Source: Arthrobacter sp. ISL-28
Lineage (GTDB): Bacteria > Actinomycetota > Actinomycetes > Actinomycetales > Micrococcaceae
Direction: 5' to 3'
DNA: 64,000 bases
Assembly (NCBI RefSeq): GCF_018613875.1
Contig: NZ_JAGGPJ010000011.1
Span: 37,396 to 101,395, forward strand
Shown here: piece by piece, positions 10,055 through 19,588 of the stretch
How positions within the stretch are numbered: position 1 is the stretch's first letter
Layout: every line of letters begins with the position of its first letter
Position numbers and translations under genes: made by a program
Notes under the pieces: generated by a model
Database searches by the model: none
Told to the model about the DNA's origin: nothing
What the model saw: only the letters and a program-made list of their open reading frames with translations

Positions 10055-10090
10055 AGAGCCGCCGTCGCTGTATGTGACGGCGGCTCTTTC
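10055..10090 (+). terminator. Rho-independent-type terminator after the aldehyde dehydrogenase
   Basis: A perfect 12-bp stem, AGAGCCGCCGTC (10055-10066) with GACGGCGGCTCT (10076-10087), a 9-base loop and a short TTTCT run after it. It begins 22 bp after the stop codon. Confidence 0.85.
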
Positions 10091-10433
10091 TGTACGAAAA
10101 AATGCGACCTTAATCACGGAAGATTCTGCGCGCATGGCGTGTCTCACCAGGCGTTTAAGCTGGTCACGCGGTATGCGGGCGGGGTGATTTGGCAGCGGAG
10201 GCACGGCTTTCTTCAGCTCTCCCCGGCTTGCGGCTGATATTACGAATCGGTAACGTTGGCGACTGACCTGAGGATCCGGCCCGAAAAATGGGCCCTGGAT
10301 GCCCGAACGCTGGGCTCAGATGCACCAAGCTGCTCGGGTCCCCCGCGAGGGGGCTGAACGAAAACTTTCCGGCATGCGGCATCACTTTGAAGTGACTGTC
10401 GTGTGCGCCTGTCTACGCCCCGGAGGGGTTCTG
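10091..10433. other. Intergenic region upstream of the GH16 lipoprotein gene
   Basis: About 340 bp without a supported gene. It contains a weak stem GGCCC/GGGCC (10278-10282 with 10290-10294) around an A-rich loop, and the ribosome-binding site GGAGGGG (10422-10428) for the next gene. I looked for a riboswitch resembling the one at 52846 and found none. Confidence 0.5.
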
Positions 10434-11459
10434 TTGTTCAAGAAGAAACTAGCCACAGCGATTACCGTCGGCGCCCTGTCCCTAACAGGATGCGCTGCCG
10501 CAACCGAGGGGGCACCGGCCCCGGAGGCCGCAGGCCCGAAGACTTCCGCCAGCGCGACGCCGGCCACCACCGGCAAAGCCTCGGCGGCGGCCGCGGCTCC
10601 CAAGGCCGCAGCCCCTGCAGCCAAAGCCGCGGCGTCTAAAGCTGCGGCCCCGGCCTCCAAGATCGTCCCGGCCGCTGCAGTCCAGGCACCGGCTGCCACG
10701 CCGGCACCGGCCCCGAAGCCGGTGCCGAGCAAGGCACCGGTTGTGGTCCAGCCCAAGGCGGCGCCCCTGGCAAACACTGCAGGAGCCACAGCCACCAGCG
10801 GCAAGCAGGCAGCGACCACGCTCGGCTGGGGACCCACGGTTGCCGGCGACGAATTCTCGAACGCGGGGGCGCCGGATCCCGCCAAGTGGAGCGTCTACAA
10901 CGGCAAAGGCCATGCCGGCAAGGGCCTGCGTTCCCGCGATGCCGTCACGGTCGGCGGCGGGACGCTGACCATCAAGGGCGACGCGGCGGGTAAGACCGGC
11001 GGCATGTCAGCCAAGTTCGCGCGGCAGAAGTACGGCAAGTGGGAGACCCGCATGAAGGTCGCCCACAACGACCCGCAGTACCACCCGGTGCTGATCCTCT
11101 GGCCGGACAACTCCGCTGACGCCTACAGCGGCAAATGCTGGGAAATTGACTACGCCGAGGGCAACAACGGCCCGGGACGGATGAGTTTCTTCAACCACAT
11201 CGCCTGCCGCGGCAACGGCAAGGTCCACACGTACGCCAAGAACGTGATCGACACCCGGCAGTGGCACAACTACGCCGTGGAGTGGTCCCCGACGAAGATC
11301 ACCGGCTACATCGACGGCGTGAAGTGGTACGAGGATACGACCCCTGCGAACATCTCCAACGTCTCCATGCACCAGACGATCCAGCTGGACTGGTTCCCCA
11401 GCGGCACCGCCACAACACCCTCTCAGATGGACGTCGACTGGGTGCGCGTTTACAAGTAG
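10434..11459 (+). CDS. Secreted lipoprotein with glycoside hydrolase family 16 domain
   Basis: A 341-residue exported protein. The TTG at 10434 follows GGAGGGG by about 5 bases and gives an immediate lipoprotein signal, MFKKKLATAITVGALSLTGC, with the lipidated Cys in LTGC. Residues about 22-120 are a flexible Ala/Pro/Lys-rich linker. The rest (about 130-341) is a GH16 beta-jelly-roll with the catalytic signature WEIDYAE (E-x-D-x-x-E), so it probably cleaves beta-glucans or related polysaccharides outside the cell. The domain ends with VDWVRVYK, usual for the family. The linker resembles a cell-wall-spanning tether. Substrate is not determinable. A strong hairpin follows. Confidence 0.9.
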   Translation: MFKKKLATAITVGALSLTGCAAATEGAPAPEAAGPKTSASATPATTGKASAAAAAPKAAAPAAKAAASKAAAPASKIVPAAAVQAPAATPAPAPKPVPSKAPVVVQPKAAPLANTAGATATSGKQAATTLGWGPTVAGDEFSNAGAPDPAKWSVYNGKGHAGKGLRSRDAVTVGGGTLTIKGDAAGKTGGMSAKFARQKYGKWETRMKVAHNDPQYHPVLILWPDNSADAYSGKCWEIDYAEGNNGPGRMSFFNHIACRGNGKVHTYAKNVIDTRQWHNYAVEWSPTKITGYIDGVKWYEDTTPANISNVSMHQTIQLDWFPSGTATTPSQMDVDWVRVYK

Positions 11460-11482
11460 GCCACCCCTCAACAGCGGTAACC

Positions 11483-11520
11483 AAGGGTGCCGGCTCCCGA
11501 AAGGGTGCCGGCACCCTTTC
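11483..11520 (+). terminator. Hairpin terminator after the GH16 lipoprotein
   Basis: Perfect 11-bp arms AAGGGTGCCGG (11483-11493) and CCGGCACCCTT (11508-11518), followed by TTC. The right side is itself a short palindrome, so alternative hairpins are possible. Confidence 0.8.
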
Positions 11521-11565
11521 GCGTCCGTGGAAAATGCGCGGCAGCTCCGGCAATAGACTGAAGCC

Positions 11566-12690
11566 ATGGCCCAGACAGGACTCTCCGCAAGCAGACGGTT
11601 CCTGCGCGGAAGGATCCGCACAGGCATGGTGCGGAGCCGAAATTCATTGATCCCTGCCATCCAGATGACGGTCTGCGCGGTGGGCGCCTACGCGTTCGCG
11701 GAGTACGTCCTGGGGCACTCCGGTCCCTTGTTCGCCGCGACCTCATCCCTCATTGCGCTGGGGTTTTCGCGTGATCCGCGGCTGCGGCGGGTGATCGAAG
11801 TGGGGCTGGGCTGCACCATCGGCATTGCCGTGGGTGACCTGCTGCTCCACTGGCTGGGCGCCGGAATCTGGCAGGCCGCCGTCGTGCTTCTGTTTTCCAT
11901 CCTGCTGGCCCGCTTCCTGGACAGCGGCACCATCTTCACCACACAGCTGGGGCTGCAGTCACTCCTCGTGGTGCTGCTGCCGGCACCGCCCGGCGGTCCG
12001 TTCACCCGCAGCATCGATGCGGTGGTCGGGGGGATTTTCGCGCTGCTGGTCACCATCCTGATGCCCAAGGATCCGCGGCGTGAACCGCGGAAGGACGTCC
12101 GGAAGCTGCTGCACGAGCTGGCCGAAGTCCTCCGTGAATGTTCCTCGGCACTGATTGAAAGCGATTCCACCCAGGCATGGCATGCCCTGGTGCGCGGCCG
12201 GAACTGCCAGCCGCTCGTGGACGGCATGCGGCAGTCCCTCCGGGCATCGGGCGAGGTGGCCACCCTGGCGCCGGCCTACCGCAGACACCGGGACGAGCTG
12301 GACCGGCTCGAACAATCACTGGACTTCATCGACCTCGCCCTACGTAACAGCCGCGTCTTCGCACGCCGGCTGACCAGCGCCATCAACCATGCCGCCTTGT
12401 CCGACGAAGCCATCGAAAACATCGCCGAGGTCCTGCAGGACACGGCGGCGGCCATCGATGAGCTCTCGCTGGGGCTGGCGGAAGTGCACGACGGCGTCCG
12501 CCGCACCCACCTGCGGACGGCCCGGGCCGACCTGAGCGAGATCGCCGGCCGGCTGCACCCACGGATGCTGAAGGTGGAGCGGCTGGAGGGCGAGACCGTG
12601 GTCATGCTCTTCCGGCCGCTGATGGTGGATTTGCTGGAAGCGACCGGCATCGATTCCCGCGAGGCCCGGGACATCCTGCCCCCGTTGTGA
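11566..12690 (+). CDS. FUSC-family integral membrane protein (aromatic acid exporter-like)
   Basis: A 374-residue protein. Residues about 25-165 hold four to six hydrophobic segments (for example AVVLLFSILLARF and IDAVVGGIFALLVTILM), followed by the MPKDPRREPRK junction. The second half, about 170-374, is a soluble, strongly helical domain. This architecture fits FUSC/YccC-like or ArAE-type proteins of actinobacteria. The family includes exporters of aromatic acids; a transport role here is inferred only. The gene appears leaderless: TAGACT lies exactly 6 bases before the ATG. It is a single-gene unit between a terminator and radA. Confidence 0.75.
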   Translation: MAQTGLSASRRFLRGRIRTGMVRSRNSLIPAIQMTVCAVGAYAFAEYVLGHSGPLFAATSSLIALGFSRDPRLRRVIEVGLGCTIGIAVGDLLLHWLGAGIWQAAVVLLFSILLARFLDSGTIFTTQLGLQSLLVVLLPAPPGGPFTRSIDAVVGGIFALLVTILMPKDPRREPRKDVRKLLHELAEVLRECSSALIESDSTQAWHALVRGRNCQPLVDGMRQSLRASGEVATLAPAYRRHRDELDRLEQSLDFIDLALRNSRVFARRLTSAINHAALSDEAIENIAEVLQDTAAAIDELSLGLAEVHDGVRRTHLRTARADLSEIAGRLHPRMLKVERLEGETVVMLFRPLMVDLLEATGIDSREARDILPPL

Positions 12691-12793
12691 CCCGTAATAA
12701 CCGGGCCGCCGGCTGGGCTTGATGAAGTTAGGGGCGGGCTGGGAGCTAAACCGGGGGAACTGGAATGTCAGACCCGGCGGATAGTGTGGAGCA

Positions 12794-14167
12794 ATGGCTA
12801 CAAAGACTTCCCGGGCCGCCAAGGCTCCGGGCTATAAGTGCGCTGAATGCGGCTGGACTACGGTCAAGTGGGTGGGGCGCTGCGGTGAGTGCCAGGCATG
12901 GGGCACCGTGGAGGAAACCGGCACCACGGTAGCGCGTACGACGGCGGCCACAACAGTTTTGGAGGCGGCGCGCCCCATCGCCGAGGTGGACGCCACCACG
13001 GCGGCTTTCCTGCCCACGGGCGTGGACGAGCTGGACCGCGTTCTTGGCGGCGGGGTGGTGCCCGGCGCCGTGATCCTGCTGGCAGGGGAACCCGGCGTGG
13101 GCAAGTCCACGCTGCTGCTGGACGTGGCGGCAAAGTTCGCCCGGACAGGCCAAAGCGTCCTGTACGTCACCGGTGAGGAATCGGCGGCCCAGGTGAAGCT
13201 GCGCGCGGAGCGCATCGACGCCATCGCGGACACTCTCTATCTGTCGGCGGAAACGGACCTTGGCCAGGCCCTGGGCCAGGTGGAAAAGGTGGAACCAAAG
13301 CTGCTCGTGGTGGACTCGGTCCAGACGCTGAGCAGCGCGGACGTTGAGGGCAGCTCGGGCGGCGTCTCCCAGGTGCGCGAAGTGGCTGCCTCGATCATTG
13401 CTGCCGCCAAGCGCCGCAACATGACCACCCTGCTGGTGGGACACGTGACCAAGGACGGCTCCATTGCCGGTCCGCGGCTGCTCGAGCATCTGGTGGATGT
13501 GGTGTGCCAGTTCGAGGGCGAGCGCCATTCACGGCTCCGGCTGCTCCGTGCGGTGAAGAACAGGTACGGGCCCACTGACGATGTGGGCTGCTTTGACCTC
13601 AACGAGGACGGCATCCTAGGCCTGGCTGATCCGAGCGGGCTGTTCGTCACACGCACCAAGGATCCTGTGTCTGGCACCTGCATCACCGTGACCATGGAGG
13701 GCCGGCGCCCGCTGCTGGCCGAAGTACAGTCGCTGCTCGCGGAAAGTCCGAACTCGCAGCCCCGGCGGGCGACGAGCGGTCTGGACAGCTCCCGCGTGGC
13801 CATGCTGCTGGCCGTGCTTCAGCAGCGCGCGGGCTGCCTGCTGCACAAGGACGATTCCTATGTGGCCACGGTGGGCGGCGTTAAGCTCAGCGAGCCTGCC
13901 ACCGACCTTGCCGTTGCCCTCGCCGTTGCGTCCGCCAAGGCCAAGAAGCCGCTGCCGCAGCGGCTGATCGCCTTTGGCGAGGTGGGGCTGGCCGGCGAGG
14001 TGCGGCCGGTTCCGGGCATCAACCAGCGCATCCAGGAGGCGCACCGGCTGGGCTTCACGCACGCCGTGGTTCCGTCCAGCCACAACGGCCCGGGCCCCAT
14101 CCCGTCCGGCTTCTCGGTGCGGGAGGTCGGCCACCTTGCCGAGGCGCTGAGCCTGCTGATCAGCTAG
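12794..14167 (+). CDS. radA: DNA repair protein RadA
   Basis: A 457-residue RecA-like helicase that helps branch migration in recombination. It has an N-terminal C4 zinc finger (C16-x2-C19-x10-C30-x2-C33), Walker A GEPGVGKST at 98-106, the RadA-specific KNRYG motif near 255, and a C-terminal Lon-protease-like domain. Length and order are standard. TAGTGT lies exactly 6 bases before the ATG, suggesting a leaderless mRNA. The last 8 bp overlap the convergent fabF gene tail to tail. radA often neighbours disA; here fabF and prfC separate them. Confidence 0.98.
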   Translation: MATKTSRAAKAPGYKCAECGWTTVKWVGRCGECQAWGTVEETGTTVARTTAATTVLEAARPIAEVDATTAAFLPTGVDELDRVLGGGVVPGAVILLAGEPGVGKSTLLLDVAAKFARTGQSVLYVTGEESAAQVKLRAERIDAIADTLYLSAETDLGQALGQVEKVEPKLLVVDSVQTLSSADVEGSSGGVSQVREVAASIIAAAKRRNMTTLLVGHVTKDGSIAGPRLLEHLVDVVCQFEGERHSRLRLLRAVKNRYGPTDDVGCFDLNEDGILGLADPSGLFVTRTKDPVSGTCITVTMEGRRPLLAEVQSLLAESPNSQPRRATSGLDSSRVAMLLAVLQQRAGCLLHKDDSYVATVGGVKLSEPATDLAVALAVASAKAKKPLPQRLIAFGEVGLAGEVRPVPGINQRIQEAHRLGFTHAVVPSSHNGPGPIPSGFSVREVGHLAEALSLLIS

Positions 14168-15377
14168 TAACCACCAGGGCCACGCTGTGACCGCCGAAGC
14201 CGAACGCGTTGACGAGTCCCGCCGTCGCGGTGCTGCCGTGCACGGTTTCAGTCGGAATCTTGAGGTCCACGTCGGGGTCGAGGGTGCCGATGTTGTACGT
14301 CCCGGGGAGGTTTCCGGTGCGCAGGGCCTGGAGCGCGGCGATGGCGCCGAGAGCGCCGGCGCCGCCGAGCAGGTGACCGGTGAGGGACTTCGTGGAGGTC
14401 ACGGGCACTCCCTCTCCGATCATGGCCTTGATGGCCTGCGCCTCGAGGCGGTCGCCCACCGGCGTGGAGGTCGCGTGGGCATGAACGAAGCCGATATCCG
14501 CGCCGCGGAGTCCGGCGGACGCGAGTGCCTTCTCCATGACGCGGCGCTGCATGTCCGGATCTGCGGCCACGATGTCGTTGGCGTCTGACGTCACCGCTCC
14601 TCCGGCAACCGCACCGAGGATCCCGGCACCCCGCGCCCGGGCGTAGTCTTCGCTCTCAAGCACCACGATTCCGGCGCCCTCGGCGAGAACGAAACCGTCA
14701 CGGTCGCGGTCGAAGGGACGGGAGGCGCCCTGCGGATCGTCGTTGCGGGTGGAAAGGGCGCGGATCTGCGCGAAGCCGCTGATCATCAGGTCGTTGATGC
14801 AGGCGTCAACACCGCCGGCGATAACGACGTCGGCCGCTCCGGACCGGATCATCTCGACCCCCTGGGCAATCGCTTCTGCCCCGGACGCGCAGGCACTGAC
14901 GGGGGTGCGGGCGCCGCCGCGGGCGCCCACGTCAATGGAGACCCAGGCGGACGGGCCGTTGACCATGATGCGCGTCAGAGTGTGCGGGGAGACCTTGCGC
15001 GGTCCGTGGGTGTCCAGCTCCCGGGTCTGGGCGAGCGTGGTGTCCAGTCCCCCGTAGCCCGAACCGATGACCACGGCTAGCCGTTCGGGGTCGACGTCGG
15101 GGGTTCCGGCCTGCGCCCAGGCTTCCCGGGCCGCAACCAGCGCAAGCTGTCCGCAGCGGTCCATCCTCTTGAACTCGCGGGTGGTCAGCAGTGACGCGAG
15201 GTCAGCCGTGACCCGTCCCGCGATGCGCACGGGAAGGGGCTGCGCCCACTCCTCGTCGAGCGCAGCGATGCCCGACCTCCCGGACAACATTGCCGTCCAG
15301 GTTTCGTCAACTGTGGACCCGAGCGGATTCAGCGTGCCCATGCCGGTCACCACGGTCCTGGGAAAAACTGCAGACAT
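14160..15377 (-). CDS. fabF: Beta-ketoacyl-ACP synthase II family protein
   Basis: A 405-residue condensing enzyme of fatty-acid elongation. The KAS triad is visible: nucleophile C163 in VSACASG, then the histidines of HAHATSTPVGD and KSLTGHLLGG, and the final FGFGGHS loop. The ATG at 15377 follows AAGCAAGG. No other fatty-acid gene is nearby, so this may be a second KAS II or a specialised ketosynthase rather than the main one. Its 3' end overlaps the radA 3' end. Confidence 0.9.
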   Translation of the reverse strand: MSAVFPRTVVTGMGTLNPLGSTVDETWTAMLSGRSGIAALDEEWAQPLPVRIAGRVTADLASLLTTREFKRMDRCGQLALVAAREAWAQAGTPDVDPERLAVVIGSGYGGLDTTLAQTRELDTHGPRKVSPHTLTRIMVNGPSAWVSIDVGARGGARTPVSACASGAEAIAQGVEMIRSGAADVVIAGGVDACINDLMISGFAQIRALSTRNDDPQGASRPFDRDRDGFVLAEGAGIVVLESEDYARARGAGILGAVAGGAVTSDANDIVAADPDMQRRVMEKALASAGLRGADIGFVHAHATSTPVGDRLEAQAIKAMIGEGVPVTSTKSLTGHLLGGAGALGAIAALQALRTGNLPGTYNIGTLDPDVDLKIPTETVHGSTATAGLVNAFGFGGHSVALVVTS

Positions 15378-15456
15378 GACACACCTTGCTTCCTGGAACC
15401 GGAGCGAAAGTTCCATTGAGTATTCGGATCAGAACGGCACCGGATTGCGGCCGTGG

Positions 15457-17070
15457 CTACTTTGCCGGATTGTGCGTTCCGATCGGCACCAGAGTGAGGT
15501 CAGGATGGTTCTTCTCGATGCGGCGCAGGGCCCACACGTCGTTGAACAGGGCGAGGTACTCGCCGTCGGACCGCAGCAGCACCTCGGCCCCGGGCACGTT
15601 GGCCAGCGCCGGCATGGCATCCGCCGTCGAAATCCTGGCCATGGAATACGGAAGCCGTTCAAGGCGCATGGGCGCGCTGAAGTCGTGCGCCATGCGGTCC
15701 TCCACGACTTCGAACTGCATGGGGCCGACGGCGGCGAGCACCGGTGCCTGGTCCCCGCGGACGTCGGAGCGCAGCACCTGGATGACGCCCTCGTGCTCGA
15801 GCTGCTCGATGCCGCGGCGGAACTGCTTGAACCGGCTGGGGTCCTTGGAGCGCGCCACCTGGAAGTGCTCGGGGGCGAAGAGCGGAATGGCGGGGAACTC
15901 CACCGGCTCCTCAAGGAAGAGGCTGTCCCCGACGCGCAGTGATGAGGCGTTGACCAGGCCCACGACGTCGCCGGGGAAGGCTTCGTCAATGACCTCACGT
16001 TCCCGGCCGAACACCTGCTGGGCGTACTTGGTGGCAAAGGACTTGCCGGTGCGTGTCTGCGTGACCACCATGCCGCGCTCAAACACGCCCGAGCAGACGC
16101 GGATGAAGGCAACATGGTCGCGGTGGGCCTTGTTCATGCCGGCCTGGACCTTGAAGACGAACCCGGCGAACGGCGACTCCACAGGGCGGGGCTGGCCATC
16201 CACATCCGGACGCGGCGCAGCGGGCGGAGCGAAGTCCACCAGGGCGTCCAGAATCTCCTTGACGCCGTAGTTCAGGGCGGCGGAGCTGAACAGGATGGGC
16301 GTCGCCTTGCCGGCGTGGAAGCTCTCCACGTTGAACTCAAGGTTCGATTCGATGACAAGCCCGGCTTCGTCGACGGCGTCCGTCCAGTTGCCGCCCTGGC
16401 TCTCGGCAGCTTCCTCCGGAGTGAAGTATTCGGTGAGCGCGATGTTGGCACCCGCGTTGTTCCGCTGGAACCGGGCGAACCTGTCATTGCGCAGGTCCCA
16501 CACGCCGCGGAAGTCACCGGAGATGCCCACGGCCCAGGTCAGCGGCATGGGCTGCAGACCGGTGCGCTCGGTGATCTCGTCCATGAGCGCCAGCGCGTCC
16601 AGGCCGGGGCGGTCCCACTTGTTGATGACCGTGATGATGGGCAGGTTCCGCTGCTTGCAGACTTCGAACAGCTTCATGGTCTGTGTTTCCAGGCCCTTGG
16701 CGGCATCCACCAGCATCACTGCGCAGTCGACGGCGGCCAGCACGCGGTAGGTGTCTTCCGAGAAGTCCGCGTGCCCCGGGGTGTCCAGCAGGTTGATCAC
16801 GGTGTCGCGGTAGGAAAACTGGAGCGCCGCGGAACTGATGGAGATGCCGCGGTCCTTTTCCATCTGCATCCAGTCGGACACCGTCTCCTTGCGGTTGGAC
16901 TTGCCGCTGGACGCACCGGCCGTGCCGATCACCTTGGCATGCAGCGCCAGTGCCTCGGTCAGCGTGGATTTGCCGGCGTCCGGGTGGGAGATGACAGCGA
17001 AGGTCCGGCGCCGGGCGGCCTGCTTGTGAATCTCGTGGACTCGGGCGGGGCTGAGGACTTCTTGGGACAC
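15457..17070 (-). CDS. prfC: Peptide chain release factor 3
   Basis: A 537-residue translational GTPase that recycles RF1/RF2 after termination. G-domain motifs are clear: HPDAGKST (G1), DTPGHADF (G3) and NKWDR (G4). The RF3-type middle and C-terminal domains follow. The GTG at 17070 (VSQEVLSPARV) is chosen because the family begins here; the open frame runs about 190 bp further upstream without similarity. It is 79 bp from fabF and probably transcribed with it. Confidence 0.95.
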   Translation of the reverse strand: MSQEVLSPARVHEIHKQAARRRTFAVISHPDAGKSTLTEALALHAKVIGTAGASSGKSNRKETVSDWMQMEKDRGISISSAALQFSYRDTVINLLDTPGHADFSEDTYRVLAAVDCAVMLVDAAKGLETQTMKLFEVCKQRNLPIITVINKWDRPGLDALALMDEITERTGLQPMPLTWAVGISGDFRGVWDLRNDRFARFQRNNAGANIALTEYFTPEEAAESQGGNWTDAVDEAGLVIESNLEFNVESFHAGKATPILFSSAALNYGVKEILDALVDFAPPAAPRPDVDGQPRPVESPFAGFVFKVQAGMNKAHRDHVAFIRVCSGVFERGMVVTQTRTGKSFATKYAQQVFGREREVIDEAFPGDVVGLVNASSLRVGDSLFLEEPVEFPAIPLFAPEHFQVARSKDPSRFKQFRRGIEQLEHEGVIQVLRSDVRGDQAPVLAAVGPMQFEVVEDRMAHDFSAPMRLERLPYSMARISTADAMPALANVPGAEVLLRSDGEYLALFNDVWALRRIEKNHPDLTLVPIGTHNPAK

Positions 17071-17461
17071 GGTGCTACTTTCGCTGGGATCCGCGGAGGA
17101 CCCTGGGTGTGGGAAGACTTTGTAACCCGGATTCCTGGAACCGTTCGTTGTGGCTGGACGGCGGAATCTGGACGGCGGGCGGCGGCAGGGCGCGCCAGCC
17201 AAGGGTTCAAGTTTATCGCAGCGGTGGAAGTCACGCCGAAAGTGGGCCAAAACGCCCACTCGCCGGCCGCCGTCGGACGCACTCCGGAAGCCGTCGCGGC
17301 AGGTCTCAAATGGGGCATTTTAAGGCTTATCCGTGCGGTTGCTGGGGTAATCTACGTCTAGGATGGTGCAAGCGGGAAACCGAGTACTTTTGATCCTGCC
17401 GGCGGACTCCTGACAACCGGCATACCTGCAGGCCCGGCCTGCACCTTTGAAGGGAAAATCT
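17071..17461. other. Divergent promoter region between prfC and disA
   Basis: 391 bp hold the promoters of both genes. Seen: a perfect 7-bp hairpin AGTGGGC/GCCCACT (17241-17247 with 17254-17260), a TAGGAT hexamer (17359-17364) that could serve as a -10 for disA, and the disA ribosome-binding site GAAGGGA just before 17462. No gene is supported. Confidence 0.45.
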
Positions 17462-18538
17462 ATGGCCCGGAGCCCTGAAGATTCACTCAAGGCGACTCTG
17501 GGCAGGGTGGCCCCCGGAACCGCCCTCCGCGACGGCCTGGAACGCATTCTCCGTGGCCGGACAGGCGCCCTGATCGTCCTGGGTTCGGACCGGACCATCG
17601 AATCCATCTGCTCCGGCGGCTTCGACATCGGCATCGACTTTTCGCCCACCCGGCTTCGGGAACTGGCAAAGATGGACGGCGCCATCATCTGCGACAAGGA
17701 CGCCGGCAACATCCTCCGGGCTGCCGTGCAACTCGTGCCGGACTCGAGCATCGAGACTCAGGAATCCGGCACCCGCCACAGGACGGCCGAGCGGGTGGCC
17801 ATCCAGACCGGTGTCCCGGTGATTTCGGTGAGCCAGTCCATGCAGATCATCGCCCTCTACGTGAACGGCCTGCGGCATGTGCTGGAGGGCTCGGAGAAGG
17901 TCCTGGCCCGCGCCAACCAGGCCCTCGCAACCCTGGAACGCTACCGGTCCCGACTCGACCAGGTCACCAGTTCGCTGTCCGCCCTGGAGATCGAGGCCAT
18001 GGTCACGGTCCGGGACGTGGCGGTGACCCTGCAGCGCCAGGAGATGGTGCGCCGCATCTCCGAGGAGATCTCCCAGTACGTCCTGGAACTCGGCGAAGAC
18101 GGCAGGCTGCTGTCCCTCCAGCTGGACGAGCTCACCGTGGGCCGCGGCCCCGGCAGCGACATCATCATCCGCGACTACGCCGGCCCCAATGCCACTCCGG
18201 AGGACATCGACGGCGCAGTCAACGCGCTCCTCACGCTTGGCCCCACGGAGCTGATCGACCTCAGCAAGATCGCCGGAATCATTGGCTTTGCGGGCGGCGT
18301 GGAAACGCTCGACGCCGTGGTCCAGCCCCGCGGATACCGCCTGCTGTCCGGGCTCAAGGCCGTTCCCAAGGCCGTGGCGGACCGGCTCGTGGACCACTTT
18401 GGCGGGCTGCAGCACCTGATGGCCGCCACCATCGACGACCTCATGACCGTGGACGGCATCGGCGACCAGCGCGCCCGCACGGTCCGCGAGGGCCTCAGCC
18501 GGATGGCCGAAGCCAGCCTGCTGGACCGGTTCCTCTAA
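17462..18538 (+). CDS. disA: DNA integrity scanning diadenylate cyclase DisA
   Basis: A 358-residue enzyme that condenses two ATP into the second messenger c-di-AMP and scans DNA for branched structures. The DAC domain shows the catalytic DGA (72-74) and GTRHR (103-107) motifs. A helical linker and a C-terminal helix-hairpin-helix DNA-binding domain (TVDGIGDQRARTVREGL) follow. ATG at 17462 has GAAGGGA upstream; a TTG 15 bases earlier is less likely. The gene is monocistronic, ending in a long palindrome. A c-di-AMP riboswitch lies in the same window at 52846-53030. Confidence 0.97.
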   Translation: MARSPEDSLKATLGRVAPGTALRDGLERILRGRTGALIVLGSDRTIESICSGGFDIGIDFSPTRLRELAKMDGAIICDKDAGNILRAAVQLVPDSSIETQESGTRHRTAERVAIQTGVPVISVSQSMQIIALYVNGLRHVLEGSEKVLARANQALATLERYRSRLDQVTSSLSALEIEAMVTVRDVAVTLQRQEMVRRISEEISQYVLELGEDGRLLSLQLDELTVGRGPGSDIIIRDYAGPNATPEDIDGAVNALLTLGPTELIDLSKIAGIIGFAGGVETLDAVVQPRGYRLLSGLKAVPKAVADRLVDHFGGLQHLMAATIDDLMTVDGIGDQRARTVREGLSRMAEASLLDRFL

Positions 18539-18540
18539 CC

Positions 18541-18604
18541 CCATCGACTGCTCCATAGATGCCGTTTTGAGCGCCCATAAGGGCAGTTATGGAGCAATCG
18601 ATGG
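18541..18604. terminator. Long palindrome between convergent genes
   Basis: Arms of 17 bp (18541-18557 and 18588-18604) match except one position that still allows a G-U pair; the core is TGCTCCATA/TATGGAGCA. It lies between disA (+) and a minus-strand gene, where it can terminate both. There is no T tract. Confidence 0.7.
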
Positions 18605-18614
18605 TACTTGGGGG

Positions 18615-19313
18615 TCAGCTTAGCTGGAAGACGGCCGGCGGGCTCACCTTGGGGCCGAGCTTGGCGATGAACACGTAGTATCCGGCGCCGGCAGCGTCCC
18701 TGACCTCCTCACAGCCCTGCACGGAGCGGTTCCGCGGCCAGGGGAAGTTCGCTGTTTCGCTCTTGCCCGGCGCGATCGTCTTGACCAGATCGTCGCCGGA
18801 AGCCTGGCAGTCCTTGGACGAGAAAATCCGGTCCGAACCGCTGGTGACAAGGAACTCCATCTGTGACGTGCCGATATTTACCTTGCACGGCAGCTTCCCT
18901 CCGTTGGAGACCTTCAGGGTGAGCAGCGGCTTTTCCTCCGGGGCGTAGGACGTCTTGTTCGTGCCGGCGGTGACTGTCACGAGTTTCTGGTCGCACGTGG
19001 GCGAGGCCGATGGCGTGGCGGACGGGCTCACGGAAGGCGCGGCCGCCGTCTGGCCGCCGCTGGGCTGAGGTGTCCCGCCCCCTGTGGAGGACGTCTGCTG
19101 CGTCTTGTCAGCCAAGGTCCCGGACACCGTGGCAACGCCGCCGGCCGTCAGGCCCACCACGAGCAGCAGCGCTCCCCCGGCGAACAGCCGACGGCGGCGG
19201 TAGACGGCCGGGCTTGGCTTGCGGGCCGCCCGCGTCGCCGGATTGGCAGCGCCTCGTCCTGAACTCCTGCCCGCCGCCTTGCTTGCCGATGTTTTTCCTG
19301 CCGATGTCTTCAC
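18615..19313 (-). CDS. Hypothetical membrane-anchored extracellular protein
   Basis: A 232-residue protein of unrecognised family. A basic, Ala/Ser-rich cytoplasmic tail (1-42) is followed by one transmembrane helix at about 43-63, a Ser/Thr/Pro/Gly linker (about 70-105), and an extracellular domain that looks like an Ig-type beta-sandwich with four cysteines (TCDQ, LPCKV, KDCQ, QGCEE), enough for two disulphides. GTG at 19313 is preferred because the membrane anchor then has an ordinary short tail. The open frame continues 195 bp upstream with no convincing start. It lies alone between disA and a divergent small gene. Confidence 0.7.
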   Translation of the reverse strand: MKTSAGKTSASKAAGRSSGRGAANPATRAARKPSPAVYRRRRLFAGGALLLVVGLTAGGVATVSGTLADKTQQTSSTGGGTPQPSGGQTAAAPSVSPSATPSASPTCDQKLVTVTAGTNKTSYAPEEKPLLTLKVSNGGKLPCKVNIGTSQMEFLVTSGSDRIFSSKDCQASGDDLVKTIAPGKSETANFPWPRNRSVQGCEEVRDAAGAGYYVFIAKLGPKVSPPAVFQLS

Positions 19314-19588
19314 TGCTTCTTCGTCCCCATTGTTTCTACTGATGCTGCTGTGGGCGTTGATTCTGCGCGACCGCCCGTCGCCCGGACGGGCGTTCCTGAA
19401 CACCCGGATTGCCCCACCTGCCCGTGTTTCTAGGCTAGAGAATGCCGGGGTTTCCGGTGCCCCACCACGCCGGGAACCGGAAACAACCATGCCCAATTCG
19501 TTGCGCAATTTCCCGTGACAACTGTCAGCACCCTTACTAAAATTGAATTCCGGTTACCACTTACCGGGACGAGTAGGAATGAGGACCA

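Noticed and set aside
10091..10433. Possible second c-di-AMP or other riboswitch before the GH16 gene
   Set aside because: None of the conserved ydaO blocks (GGGGTTAA, ACCCGACAGCT) is present; only a weak hairpin is seen.
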